From assembly GCF_900239495.1 (NCBI RefSeq), contig NZ_OENE01000015.1:234300-298299 (forward strand): a stretch of 64,000 bases of DNA. The letters are read 5' to 3'. This DNA is from Tenacibaculum finnmarkense genomovar ulcerans (GTDB taxonomy: Bacteria > Bacteroidota > Bacteroidia > Flavobacteriales > Flavobacteriaceae). Below are positions 26,175-34,229 of this stretch, piece by piece; within the stretch, counting starts at the first letter, position 1, and every line of letters begins with the position of its first letter. Under the pieces are notes generated by a model. The model did not search any database and was not told where the DNA came from. It saw only the letters and a program-made list of their open reading frames with translations. The translations under genes were made by a program, and so were the position numbers.

Positions 26175-28292
26175 TTAGATTCCGTAAAAAGAAGTCATAT
26201 TGTCTTCAATGTTTGATGCTTTTTTAATCGCTTCATACATTTGGAATGTTTTATTTTTTCGTTCGTTTACTAAACGCTTTCTAAAAGAATCGTAATTTGG
26301 TAATGCTGTTGGTAATTTTTTAGCTGTTACTTGAAAAGCAAACACACCTTTATCACCTACTACATTTTTAATTACCTTGTTTTGCTTAGCGTTAAGCATT
26401 GCTCCTATTATTTTTGGCTCATATCCTACTCCCGAAATTGTTGGCGATTGTAAATTTACATCCGTAGCATTTTTAACAGTTACAGAAACTGATTTTGCTA
26501 TTTCAGCTAAAGTAGTTCCAGTAATTTTAGCTTCAATTAATTTCGCTTTTTTAAAGTTTGTTAAAATAGGACGTACTTGTGCTGTTGCTTTTTCAGCCGA
26601 CATTAAACCTTTTGCTGTTTTACCAGTTAAAGTTGCCACAACATAACCACCTTCAATATCAAAACGCTTAGAAGCGCCTTTTTTAGTTTCTTTGTTAAAA
26701 GACCAAGTAATAATTTCTCTTTCTTTTCCAATACCTGCTACTGTTTCATCTAAAGGTTTTAAACCAATTGCTGGCTGAGAAGTTAATTTTTGTGCTTTTA
26801 CTACTTCGTCAAAACTTTTACCGTTTGATAATGCTAAAGCAAATGTTTCGGCATTTTTAAAAACAGCATCTTCAGTTGCTTCAGAAGCTTCAATTTTACG
26901 AGAAAATGTTGCTAATTTAACCACTGGCTGAAAATTCTTTTGACCATCAATTTTAATTACATGGAATCCGAATTGAGATTTTACTACCCCTACAGCATCT
27001 TTTTTTCCTTCAAAAACGAAATCTCTAAAAGAAGGTACCATTCTGTTATAACCAAACCAGTCATAAAAACCACCTTTTTCAGCAGAACCTTTATCCGAAG
27101 AAAACTCTTTTGCTAAAGCAGCAAATTTAGCACTACTCCCTTTTACAATTGCCAATAAACTATCAGCAGTTTGTTTTGCTTGTTCTTCTGTTTGGGTAAC
27201 CGTAGCATCTGCGCTTGCAGCTCCAACAAAAGGAATTAAAATATGACTTGCCTTAGCAGAGTCTGGTAATTGAGTTACCGTTGTTATTTTTGATAATTTA
27301 AAATAATTTGCATCTTTATAAGGACCAAAAACATCGCCTTGTTTACCATTAAAAATAGCTTCTGCTACTGCTTGTGGTACTTGAGATTTGAATTTGTAAT
27401 TGTTATCAAGTGTTGTGTCAGAATTATTTTCTGATAAAAATACTGCATAATCAGTCGTATTTTTTAATCCTTTTACAGCAATACTTCCTTTAGTTTCTGA
27501 ATCTTCAATTAAGCTAGCAACTTGTGCTTTAATTAAAGTTTCGTCTTGAGTTGTTGCTTTAATATCAAACTTTACAAAGTTGATGTCTCTTGAAGCAGCC
27601 ACTTGAAATTCTGCAGAATGTTTGCTGATGTAATTTTTAATATCGCTTGCAGCTATTTTTACCTGATCATCTTTAATTGAAGTATAAGGAACATATACAT
27701 ATTTACCTGAAATTTTTGTATTTGCAGTTAAATATTGCGCTTCACCTTCTTTTAACGATGCACCTAAACCTGCAGCAACAAGATTGTCGTACGCTGTTTT
27801 TTCAAGGTTGTTTTTTAAAGAAGACATATAATTTTGCCAATTTCTCCAATCAGCACCATTTTCTTCTTTAATTGTAGCTAAATAACTTTTTAGTTTATTT
27901 TTATCTAAAATATTTGAAGTTTGAAACCTTGGATCGTTTTGTATGAATTCTGTTTCATATAAACTATTCATAATATCAGCATCGCCCACAGTAATTCCTG
28001 CTTCTTCTAACTGAGTTTTATAAATTTTTTGTCTAACAATATTTCCCCAAACAGTTTTAGCTGCTTGCATTTCAGAAACACGGTTACCTGTTTGTGTTTT
28101 ATATGCCTCTAAAGCTTCTGCAAATTCTTGACGAGAGATGACTTCTCCATTTACTTCGCCAATTTCATTTACTTTACTTGCATTAAAAAAGTCTGATATT
28201 GTAGAAGGGTCTAATACAAAAGCAAAAAGTGCTAAACCAATTACAAGAATTAAGAACATTGAACGTTCTCTAATTTTCGATAAGATTGCCAT
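26175..28292 (-). CDS. ppiD: Membrane-anchored peptidyl-prolyl isomerase/chaperone, PpiD-like
   Basis: A 705-aa periplasmic folding factor held in the inner membrane by one N-terminal helix (MFLILVIGLALFAFVL after a basic start). A SurA/PpiD-type N-terminal chaperone domain (VNEIGEVNGEVISRQEFAEAL) is followed by a parvulin PPIase domain at about 345-455, with ASHILIPF, AALAKEFSSDKGSAEKGGFYDWFG and KSQFGFHVIKI. The long C-terminal region completes the chaperone cradle. Length is typical for Bacteroidota. It lies 78 nt downstream of the CNNM gene, same strand. Confidence 0.92.
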   Translation of the reverse strand: MAILSKIRERSMFLILVIGLALFAFVLDPSTISDFFNASKVNEIGEVNGEVISRQEFAEALEAYKTQTGNRVSEMQAAKTVWGNIVRQKIYKTQLEEAGITVGDADIMNSLYETEFIQNDPRFQTSNILDKNKLKSYLATIKEENGADWRNWQNYMSSLKNNLEKTAYDNLVAAGLGASLKEGEAQYLTANTKISGKYVYVPYTSIKDDQVKIAASDIKNYISKHSAEFQVAASRDINFVKFDIKATTQDETLIKAQVASLIEDSETKGSIAVKGLKNTTDYAVFLSENNSDTTLDNNYKFKSQVPQAVAEAIFNGKQGDVFGPYKDANYFKLSKITTVTQLPDSAKASHILIPFVGAASADATVTQTEEQAKQTADSLLAIVKGSSAKFAALAKEFSSDKGSAEKGGFYDWFGYNRMVPSFRDFVFEGKKDAVGVVKSQFGFHVIKIDGQKNFQPVVKLATFSRKIEASEATEDAVFKNAETFALALSNGKSFDEVVKAQKLTSQPAIGLKPLDETVAGIGKEREIITWSFNKETKKGASKRFDIEGGYVVATLTGKTAKGLMSAEKATAQVRPILTNFKKAKLIEAKITGTTLAEIAKSVSVTVKNATDVNLQSPTISGVGYEPKIIGAMLNAKQNKVIKNVVGDKGVFAFQVTAKKLPTALPNYDSFRKRLVNERKNKTFQMYEAIKKASNIEDNMTSFYGI

Positions 28293-28370
28293 ACGTTATT
28301 TATTTTATTAACAGTGAGCGAAAATACAATTTCACTTTAAATAAAACAATGTTTTTTGAAGCTGTTTTTT

Positions 28371-29663
28371 TTAAGCTTCTTTATCGGTAATTTTTAAATA
28401 CAAATCGTCAATTTTTGTAGCGCTTACTTTTAGTATCTTTATGTAGAGTTTATCTAGCTGTAAAATAGTGCCTTGCTCGGGTATTGTTTCGGTGTAATTT
28501 ATAATAAAACCACCTAAAGTTTCGTAAGCTTCTTCTTTAGGAATGTTTAAATCGTATTCTTCATTTAAATAATCAACCTCTAAACGTGCCGAAAAATTAA
28601 ATTCAGTAGCGTTTATTTTTTCTTCTAATAATTCTTGATTATCATGCTCATCCTCAATTTCACCAAACAATTCTTCTACCACATCTTCTACAGTAATAAT
28701 ACCTGAAGTACCGCCATATTCATCAACAACCACCGCAATGCTTTTGCGTTTTTTCATTAAACTATTTAAAACATCGTTAATTATCATTGATTCTGGCACA
28801 AATTCAACAGGCAATAATATTGATTTAATAGATGTAGGATTTTTAAATAATTCAAAGGCATTTACATAGCCTAAAATATCGTCTAACGAGTTTTTATATA
28901 CCAATATTTTAGACAAACCTGTTGTTATAAATATATTTTTTAGGTTTTCTACTGATTCGTGCATCTCAATGGCCATTATTTCGGTACGAGGCACCATTAT
29001 TTCACGAGCTTTTACCTTGTGAAACTCTAAAGCATTTTGAAAAATTTGAATTTCCGAATCAATAGCATCGGCATCATTTCCTCTATCTAATTGTTCTACA
29101 ATATAATTTCCTAGCTCTTCTTTGCTAAACTCTGTTTTAGTTTCGTTTTCTTTTATTTGGAAGATAAGAAAGAGGAAAAAATCTGAAATTTTGGTAATAA
29201 CCCATGTAATTCCATAAAATAACAAGTAAAAGAAATAGGCAGGAACCACAAAAAACTTGAGCATTTCATTGGCATAAATCCGAAACATTGTTTTGGGTAA
29301 AAATTCTGCTGTTACTAAAATAACAATGGTCGATATTACTGTTTGGGTTAATAAACTTAAATCGTCTAATAAATAGTTTATAAAAATAATATTACTTGGT
29401 AAGACCAAGTGAAACCAGTGCATTAGCAAACGCCCCATAAAATAACTATAAATAACCAACGCTACATTATTACCAACCAACATTGTGGTGATAAATTTTG
29501 AAGATTTTTCGGTTAATATCGCTAAAATTTTAGGCAAAAAACCTACCCTATTTTTCTCTAATTCAATATGTAATTTATTCGCCGAAATAAAGGCGATTTC
29601 CATCCCTGAAAAAAAGGCTGAAAATAGTATTGATACAAAAATTACAATGATTTCAAATTCCAT
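28371..29663 (-). CDS. CNNM/CorC-family membrane protein (DUF21-CBS-CorC_HlyC)
   Basis: A 430-aa putative Mg/Co transporter or efflux regulator. The N-terminal DUF21 domain spans about 200 residues with helices such as FVSILFSAFFSGMEIAFIS and FITTMLVGNNVALVIYSYF. A CBS pair follows (REIMVPRTEIMAI ... SIAVVVDEYGGTSGIITVEDVVEEL), then the CorC_HlyC domain with ARLEVDYLNEEYDL. GldE of gliding bacteria has the same layout, but the neighbours here (lptC, ppiD) do not match the usual gldE locus. It overlaps the next upstream gene by 1 nt (TAATG). Confidence 0.9.
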   Translation of the reverse strand: MEFEIIVIFVSILFSAFFSGMEIAFISANKLHIELEKNRVGFLPKILAILTEKSSKFITTMLVGNNVALVIYSYFMGRLLMHWFHLVLPSNIIFINYLLDDLSLLTQTVISTIVILVTAEFLPKTMFRIYANEMLKFFVVPAYFFYLLFYGITWVITKISDFFLFLIFQIKENETKTEFSKEELGNYIVEQLDRGNDADAIDSEIQIFQNALEFHKVKAREIMVPRTEIMAIEMHESVENLKNIFITTGLSKILVYKNSLDDILGYVNAFELFKNPTSIKSILLPVEFVPESMIINDVLNSLMKKRKSIAVVVDEYGGTSGIITVEDVVEELFGEIEDEHDNQELLEEKINATEFNFSARLEVDYLNEEYDLNIPKEEAYETLGGFIINYTETIPEQGTILQLDKLYIKILKVSATKIDDLYLKITDKEA

Positions 29664-29860
29664 TATTGTTGTTGATTTCTCTTGGCTAGTTTTCTTCTAA
29701 AATGACGTTTAAAAAAGAAAATTAAAGTAATAAAGATACCAAAACCAAACATAATAAATGCTTCTTCTTTATCTGAATTAAATTTTAAAATCCCTTCAAT
29801 AAAAAAAAGTGCGCCAATAACTAAGTACCCGTATTGTAAATATTTCCAAAAAGTGTTCAT
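29663..29860 (-). CDS. Small membrane protein with two predicted helices
   Basis: 65 aa. Helix one is YGYLVIGALFFIEGIL; helix two is EAFIMFGFGIFITLIFFF. The basic tail is KRHFRRKLAKRNQQQ. Its stop codon overlaps the CNNM start (TAATG), so translational coupling is likely. Its position between lptC and the CNNM gene is conserved in my memory of related genomes. Function unknown. Confidence 0.75.
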   Translation of the reverse strand: MNTFWKYLQYGYLVIGALFFIEGILKFNSDKEEAFIMFGFGIFITLIFFFKRHFRRKLAKRNQQQ

Positions 29861-29902
29861 ATTATTATCTTTCTATTTATACTTGTATGTTATTTTTCTG
29901 CT

Positions 29903-30472
29903 TTATTTTTGATTGGCTTGCAAATTCCCTGTTATATCTTTGGCAATCCATTTGGTTAAGTTTTCTTTTGATTCAAAACCAAAACCATTAATCGTGTCTT
30001 GCAATGTTGTTAATCTAAAACCATCTTCGGTAAAAAAATAATGTTCTTTTTGATCCCAAAATAACTGATTGGTTTCTAATTTTGTATTTTCTTTATAATT
30101 TAAAATAACCACATTTCCTTTAATTTCAGAAATTGCAGTTTTGGTATATGTTATGGCATAATTCCCTGTAATACTTGTTGAATCACGTTGGGTTTTATCA
30201 ATAGAAACAATTTTAATTCCTTTTGGAAACTCCGTATAAGGATGCTCTTTACGGTTAGAAAAGTCATGAAAAATAGGCGCTTTTGTTTTCGAGGTTATCT
30301 TTCCTGAATCTTTTTTAATGTGATAAATATTTTTAGCCATTCCTACGGGCATATTTTTATCCGCTAAAAAATCTCGTACTTCTTTTTTAGAATTTACGCA
30401 TGAAAAAAGCATTGTTACCATAAAAATGGCAACAATGCTTTTGTATGTATTTGTGATATTTTGTTTCATCAA
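29903..30472 (-). CDS. lptC: LPS export protein LptC
   Basis: A 189-aa lipoprotein-like periplasmic protein (TMLFSCVNSKKEV). Downstream are PIFHDFSNRKEHPYTEFPKGI and a beta-rich series with TGNYAITYTKTAISEIKGNVVI, the LptC/OstA-like pattern of a beta-jellyroll that passes lipopolysaccharide to LptA. The Cys lipobox is characteristic of Bacteroidota LptC, which replaces the usual transmembrane anchor. Six nt separate it from the TPR gene upstream in the transcript. Confidence 0.82.
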   Translation of the reverse strand: MMKQNITNTYKSIVAIFMVTMLFSCVNSKKEVRDFLADKNMPVGMAKNIYHIKKDSGKITSKTKAPIFHDFSNRKEHPYTEFPKGIKIVSIDKTQRDSTSITGNYAITYTKTAISEIKGNVVILNYKENTKLETNQLFWDQKEHYFFTEDGFRLTTLQDTINGFGFESKENLTKWIAKDITGNLQANQK

Positions 30473-30478
30473 AATTTA

Positions 30479-31789
30479 TTATGGAATACGAACAGTTTCA
30501 CCAATCCAACATCCAATTTTATGCGTTGCTCCTGAAGCAACCCCTTTTTGGAATACTAATTTTTTTGATGGCATATTTTTTCGGTAACTAGCAATATATC
30601 TACCAGCACCACATCCCGGATCTACTTTACTTGCTTTTAAAGCTTTGTTTAAAGCAGCTACATATACCATTCTTTTTTCAAATTCATCAGCACCACAAGA
30701 ATTGGCACTTCTTTGATATAAACTTGCGATAAATAAATATGCTTTCCCCATGTTTGGGTTATATTTTAACGCTTCATATGCTAAAGCTCTTGCTCTGCTT
30801 CCTCCTGCACTTTGTGCTTCTCTTAATTTATACTTCGCCTTTTTAAATGGATCTGTTTCTAAATCAAAAGCTTTCTTTTTCATTTGAGCAGCACCACTTT
30901 TGTCACCATTTTTAGCTAAAACTCCTGCTAAGAAATTGTATGCATCAGCCGACTGTGTTGTTTCAGCATAGGCATTTGCTAACTTTTCAAATAAAGGATC
31001 TGTTTGACATCCTTTATTATACATTCTTGAAACCGCTCTTTTTAACCAAACTCCGTCAGTTTTCTTTCCTTCAAAATCTCTAGTATAAATAGGAATTAAT
31101 CGCTCACAAGTTGCTATTTTAGAAATCATCGCATCTAAACCTCCTTCTACTTGTCCTAAAGAAGTAGAGTTAATTGTATAAGCTTTTAAATTTCTTTTTT
31201 CTCTAGCACCAATAGTACCTAAAGAATCTTTTAATTGCAGTTTAGCTACTTTCTTATTATAGTCTTCTAATTTTTCATTAACAGACTCCATTACATCATC
31301 ATAAGTATCAAAAACTTTTTGAGGATTGCTATCTTTATTAGCATCTGCTGTTGATTGAAAATATCTAAAAATATTTTTAACACTCATATCTTTAGGTGAA
31401 ATATCGTATGCCTTTTTTAAGTATACAAAAACCTCTTGATCGGTTGCTAATTTATTTTTCAGTAAATACGTTGCGTAGTTACTATGTGCTTTTGCAGCTC
31501 CTTTTACAGGAAAATTAACAAATCTAGCATCGTAAATTCTTTTAGCTAATACAGGGTCTTTTGTTTTTACAGCAATTTTAGCCCCATATTTATAAATGTT
31601 AACTGATAATTTTGGGCAGTTAGCTAATAAATACTCTAAGTTTATTTTGGCAGCATCATACTTACCTGTTTTTGTGTCTCCTTTAAAAAGATTGTACTTC
31701 ATGTTACACTCTTGACTTGCTTGCGCCTTGACACCGTTTACTGCCACAAACAAAAATAATCCTGTTAGCAAATACGTAATTTTCTTCAT
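30479..31789 (-). CDS. TPR-repeat exported protein
   Basis: A 436-aa protein with a signal peptide (YLLTGLFLFVAVNGVKAQ). It is made of helical repeats, with AAKINLEYLLANCPKL, AYNFLAGVLAKNGDKSGA and YNPNMGKAYLFIASLYQRS as TPR-like units. The C-terminus contains a cysteine-containing segment (KIGCWIGETVRIP). Likely periplasmic scaffold protein. It lies 24 nt from the preceding beta-barrel gene and 6 nt from lptC, in an apparent operon coaX-barrel-TPR-lptC. Confidence 0.78.
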   Translation of the reverse strand: MKKITYLLTGLFLFVAVNGVKAQASQECNMKYNLFKGDTKTGKYDAAKINLEYLLANCPKLSVNIYKYGAKIAVKTKDPVLAKRIYDARFVNFPVKGAAKAHSNYATYLLKNKLATDQEVFVYLKKAYDISPKDMSVKNIFRYFQSTADANKDSNPQKVFDTYDDVMESVNEKLEDYNKKVAKLQLKDSLGTIGAREKRNLKAYTINSTSLGQVEGGLDAMISKIATCERLIPIYTRDFEGKKTDGVWLKRAVSRMYNKGCQTDPLFEKLANAYAETTQSADAYNFLAGVLAKNGDKSGAAQMKKKAFDLETDPFKKAKYKLREAQSAGGSRARALAYEALKYNPNMGKAYLFIASLYQRSANSCGADEFEKRMVYVAALNKALKASKVDPGCGAGRYIASYRKNMPSKKLVFQKGVASGATHKIGCWIGETVRIP

Positions 31790-31813
31790 CCTATTGATTG
31801 TTTTGTTGTTTTG

Positions 31814-33082
31814 TTAATCTATTTTTCTTTTATGAAACCACTTAGTACTATTCAAAGATAAACTTAATCGAACATTAAAATATTTTTCTTTTATTAAGTT
31901 ATTACTAACCGTTCCTTTTTGCCCATACTCTAAGCCGATGTTTACATTCGATAATTGTCTTGGCAATGGCAACCCTAATCCAACATTTATGCCAAAGTCT
32001 TTTATTTCTGTAAAATCAGTACCCGTTTGTATTAATAATCCGGTATCTTCAAAACGCATACCAGCCCTATAAGTAACTCTTTTCCAATAATTTGAAATCG
32101 AATTTATTTTAGGAATATAATACCCTCCTATTGACAACCTACTTGAGTCATCATATTTATATCCGTTACCACCAATAGCTAAATTATTACCACTATTTAA
32201 AGCACTTTTGAATTCTTGATTAACCCCTAGGTACCATTTATTTTCTTTTCCTAAACCAAAACCAAAAATACTTTTCATTGGTATTGTTATATCTCCATTA
32301 ACAGCCCTACTAAAAAACTGTTTTTTTTCTGTTTCTTGCCCCGAAACATTTAAAATAATTGAAGACATTTTTTTGTTTCCTTTAGTCGATAAATCATTTT
32401 TAAAACTAAAAGAAGCTCCTGTATATAAATTTATTTTATCATTTAAAAGAGTTTTATATTGTGCTCCAAATTTCAAAAGACCACCTCTTACATCTACTTT
32501 ATCTTGATATTTTGTAGCTAAAGGAATTCCGTTTTTTTGATGTATTACATTATTTTCTAAGTTTCCAAAAACATAACCCGCTTCTAGCCCTACTGAAAGC
32601 CCTTTAACGATATAAGTACCAAAACTTGCATATATTTTATTTGTTCCTCCCTCACCTTTAAAAGAGGTTATTTCATCTTTAATTTGAGTATCTAACAAAG
32701 AATACCCTACAGATGTAAATGGCTGTAAACCTACCGACAACCCTGCTTTTTTGCCTAAAGGAAACCCTAAAGAAACATATCGTAAGCTTGTTGAACTCCC
32801 AGAATTAGATGTATTTTCTTTTTCTAATGTTAAAAAATTTGAACTAGCACCAATACCATAGGTAGCAACTCTTAAAGATGCATTTGCTGCCGGATTTACA
32901 AAATTTAAATGATGCGTATCATTTAAAGCAACTCCAATTCGTCCCATAGAAGCGTTCTCTACAGTAGTTGCCTCAAAAGTTTCACCAATTCCAAAATAAG
33001 AATAAGGCGAAGCACTATTTCTCTGTGCAAACGTTGTTATTGCACTTAATACAAGTAATACTAATATAAGTTTCTTAATCAT
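31814..33082 (-). CDS. Outer-membrane beta-barrel protein (FadL/OmpP1-like)
   Basis: A 422-aa protein with a signal peptide ending TTFAQ. The mature N-terminus NSASPYSYFGIGETFEATT is followed by NASMGRIGVALND and NFVNPAANASL, the pattern of Bacteroidota FadL/PorV-like barrels. Strands such as GLSVGLEAGYVFGNL and a terminal GLEYGQKGTV segment complete the barrel. It overlaps the end of coaX by 8 nt. Substrate unknown. Confidence 0.78.
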   Translation of the reverse strand: MIKKLILVLLVLSAITTFAQRNSASPYSYFGIGETFEATTVENASMGRIGVALNDTHHLNFVNPAANASLRVATYGIGASSNFLTLEKENTSNSGSSTSLRYVSLGFPLGKKAGLSVGLQPFTSVGYSLLDTQIKDEITSFKGEGGTNKIYASFGTYIVKGLSVGLEAGYVFGNLENNVIHQKNGIPLATKYQDKVDVRGGLLKFGAQYKTLLNDKINLYTGASFSFKNDLSTKGNKKMSSIILNVSGQETEKKQFFSRAVNGDITIPMKSIFGFGLGKENKWYLGVNQEFKSALNSGNNLAIGGNGYKYDDSSRLSIGGYYIPKINSISNYWKRVTYRAGMRFEDTGLLIQTGTDFTEIKDFGINVGLGLPLPRQLSNVNIGLEYGQKGTVSNNLIKEKYFNVRLSLSLNSTKWFHKRKID

Positions 33083-33806
33083 TTGTTAAATTATATGTCA
33101 AAACGGTATGTAATCCTTCCAAAACAAAATTTGGATGGGCAAATATGCCACTTTTTAATTGTTTAGCCAAGAAAAAGGTGTCGCCTCCTGTTAAAACAAC
33201 TGTTAAATCGCTAAACTTTTTTTGATATTGCTCAATAACGCCATTTATTTCATTGCAAACACCATTTACAATTCCTGAATGTATAGACGTATTTGTGTTA
33301 ACTCCAATAAAATTATCAACTTCTTTTGCTTCTAATAACGGTAATTTTGACGTAAAATGATGCAGGGCTTTGTAGCGCATGGCAATACCTGGCGAAATTG
33401 CGCCTCCTAAATATTCTTTTTTACGATTGATAAAATCAAACGTAATACAAGTTCCGGCATCAATTACTAAAATATTTTTCTTCGGATAAATTTTCACGGC
33501 GGCAGCTGCGAGCGCAATTCTATCCACTCCTAAAGTTTTTGGCGTTCCATAAAGATTTTTAAAAGGTACTTTTGTTTGATTTGTCAAATAAATAGGATTT
33601 AATATTTTTTTTATTTCTTCGGATGTTTTTTCTGAAATACTAGCTACTGAAGCTATAATACTTGCTGAAACAAAATATTTTGAAATTATTTTTTCGATAA
33701 CTTTTATAATTTCGGAAGCATTAAAAACAACAACCTCTACAATTATATCACCCTGAAAAACAGCTATTTTACCCCTTGTATTCCCGACATCGATACTCAA
33801 ATTCAT
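33075..33806 (-). CDS. coaX: Type III pantothenate kinase
   Basis: A 243-aa first enzyme of coenzyme A synthesis, of the ASKHA fold. It shows NLSIDVGNTRGKIAVFQGD (phosphate 1), GVDRIALAAAAVKIYPKKNIL, IDAGTCITFDFI and GGAISPGIAMRYKALHHFTSKLP, then VVLTGGDTFFLAK. Type III enzymes require a monovalent cation and are insensitive to CoA feedback. It is first in an apparent operon with the barrel, TPR and lptC genes. Confidence 0.96.
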   Translation of the reverse strand: MNLSIDVGNTRGKIAVFQGDIIVEVVVFNASEIIKVIEKIISKYFVSASIIASVASISEKTSEEIKKILNPIYLTNQTKVPFKNLYGTPKTLGVDRIALAAAAVKIYPKKNILVIDAGTCITFDFINRKKEYLGGAISPGIAMRYKALHHFTSKLPLLEAKEVDNFIGVNTNTSIHSGIVNGVCNEINGVIEQYQKKFSDLTVVLTGGDTFFLAKQLKSGIFAHPNFVLEGLHTVLTYNLTND

Positions 33807-33869
33807 GCTTGTATTTTTTTAGATTTCAAAGTTACATTAGATTTTTTTAATAAAAATATCATCAAAAAG

Positions 33870-33900
33870 TTTGGATAAGTAAAAAAGAGTTGTATATTTG
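33870..33900 (+). promoter_or_regulatory. Consensus Bacteroidota promoter of the tRNA-Phe pair
   Basis: TTTG at 33870-33873 and TATATTTG at 33893-33900 are separated by exactly 19 nt, the textbook -33/-7 arrangement. It lies 26 nt upstream of the first tRNA and is the clearest promoter in the window. Confidence 0.85.
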
Positions 33901-33926
33901 CACCCGCTAAACGAAAGTAGCAAACT

Positions 33927-33999
33927 GGTGCCTTAGCTCAGTTGGTAGAGCAAAGGACTGAAAATCCTTGTGTCCCTGGTTCGATTCCTGGAGGCACCA
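33927..33999 (+). tRNA. tRNA-Phe (GAA), copy 1
   Basis: A 73-nt cloverleaf with acceptor GGTGCCT/AGGCACC, D arm GCTC/GAGC, anticodon stem AAGGA/TCCTT with loop CTGAAAA (anticodon GAA), T loop TTCGATT and discriminator A. CCA is not encoded. The T stem CCTGG/CCTGG gives a central U-U mismatch at 51:63. Confidence 0.95.
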
Positions 34000-34059
34000 C
34001 AATATTTTTTTCAATTGCAAAATTGCTAAATTTATTTGTTACTTTTATATAAGCACAAC

Positions 34060-34132
34060 GGTGCCTTAGCTCAGTTGGTAGAGCAAAGGACTGAAAATCC
34101 TTGTGTCCCTGGTTCGATTCCTGGAGGCACCA
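34060..34132 (+). tRNA. tRNA-Phe (GAA), copy 2
   Basis: Identical over all 73 nt to the first copy, 60 nt downstream. It has no clear separate promoter, so both are probably processed from one transcript, and a terminator follows. Confidence 0.95.
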
Positions 34133-34135
34133 CCG

Positions 34136-34170
34136 AAAAACCCTATAAACTCAATGTTTATAGGGTTTTT
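34136..34170. terminator. Terminator after the tRNA pair
   Basis: Perfect stem AAAAACCCTATAAAC / GTTTATAGGGTTTTT with a 5-nt loop; it can also end minus-strand transcription from hsdR. Confidence 0.9.
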
Positions 34171-34229
34171 GTATTTTACAGGGACAACAAAAGGAACAAA
34201 TATTAATATTTAATTAATATCAAATTTAC

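Noticed and set aside
28371..29663. Assignment as gldE
   Set aside because: Layout fits GldE, but neighbours are lptC and ppiD and not the usual gldE partners, so a general CNNM/CorC name is safer.
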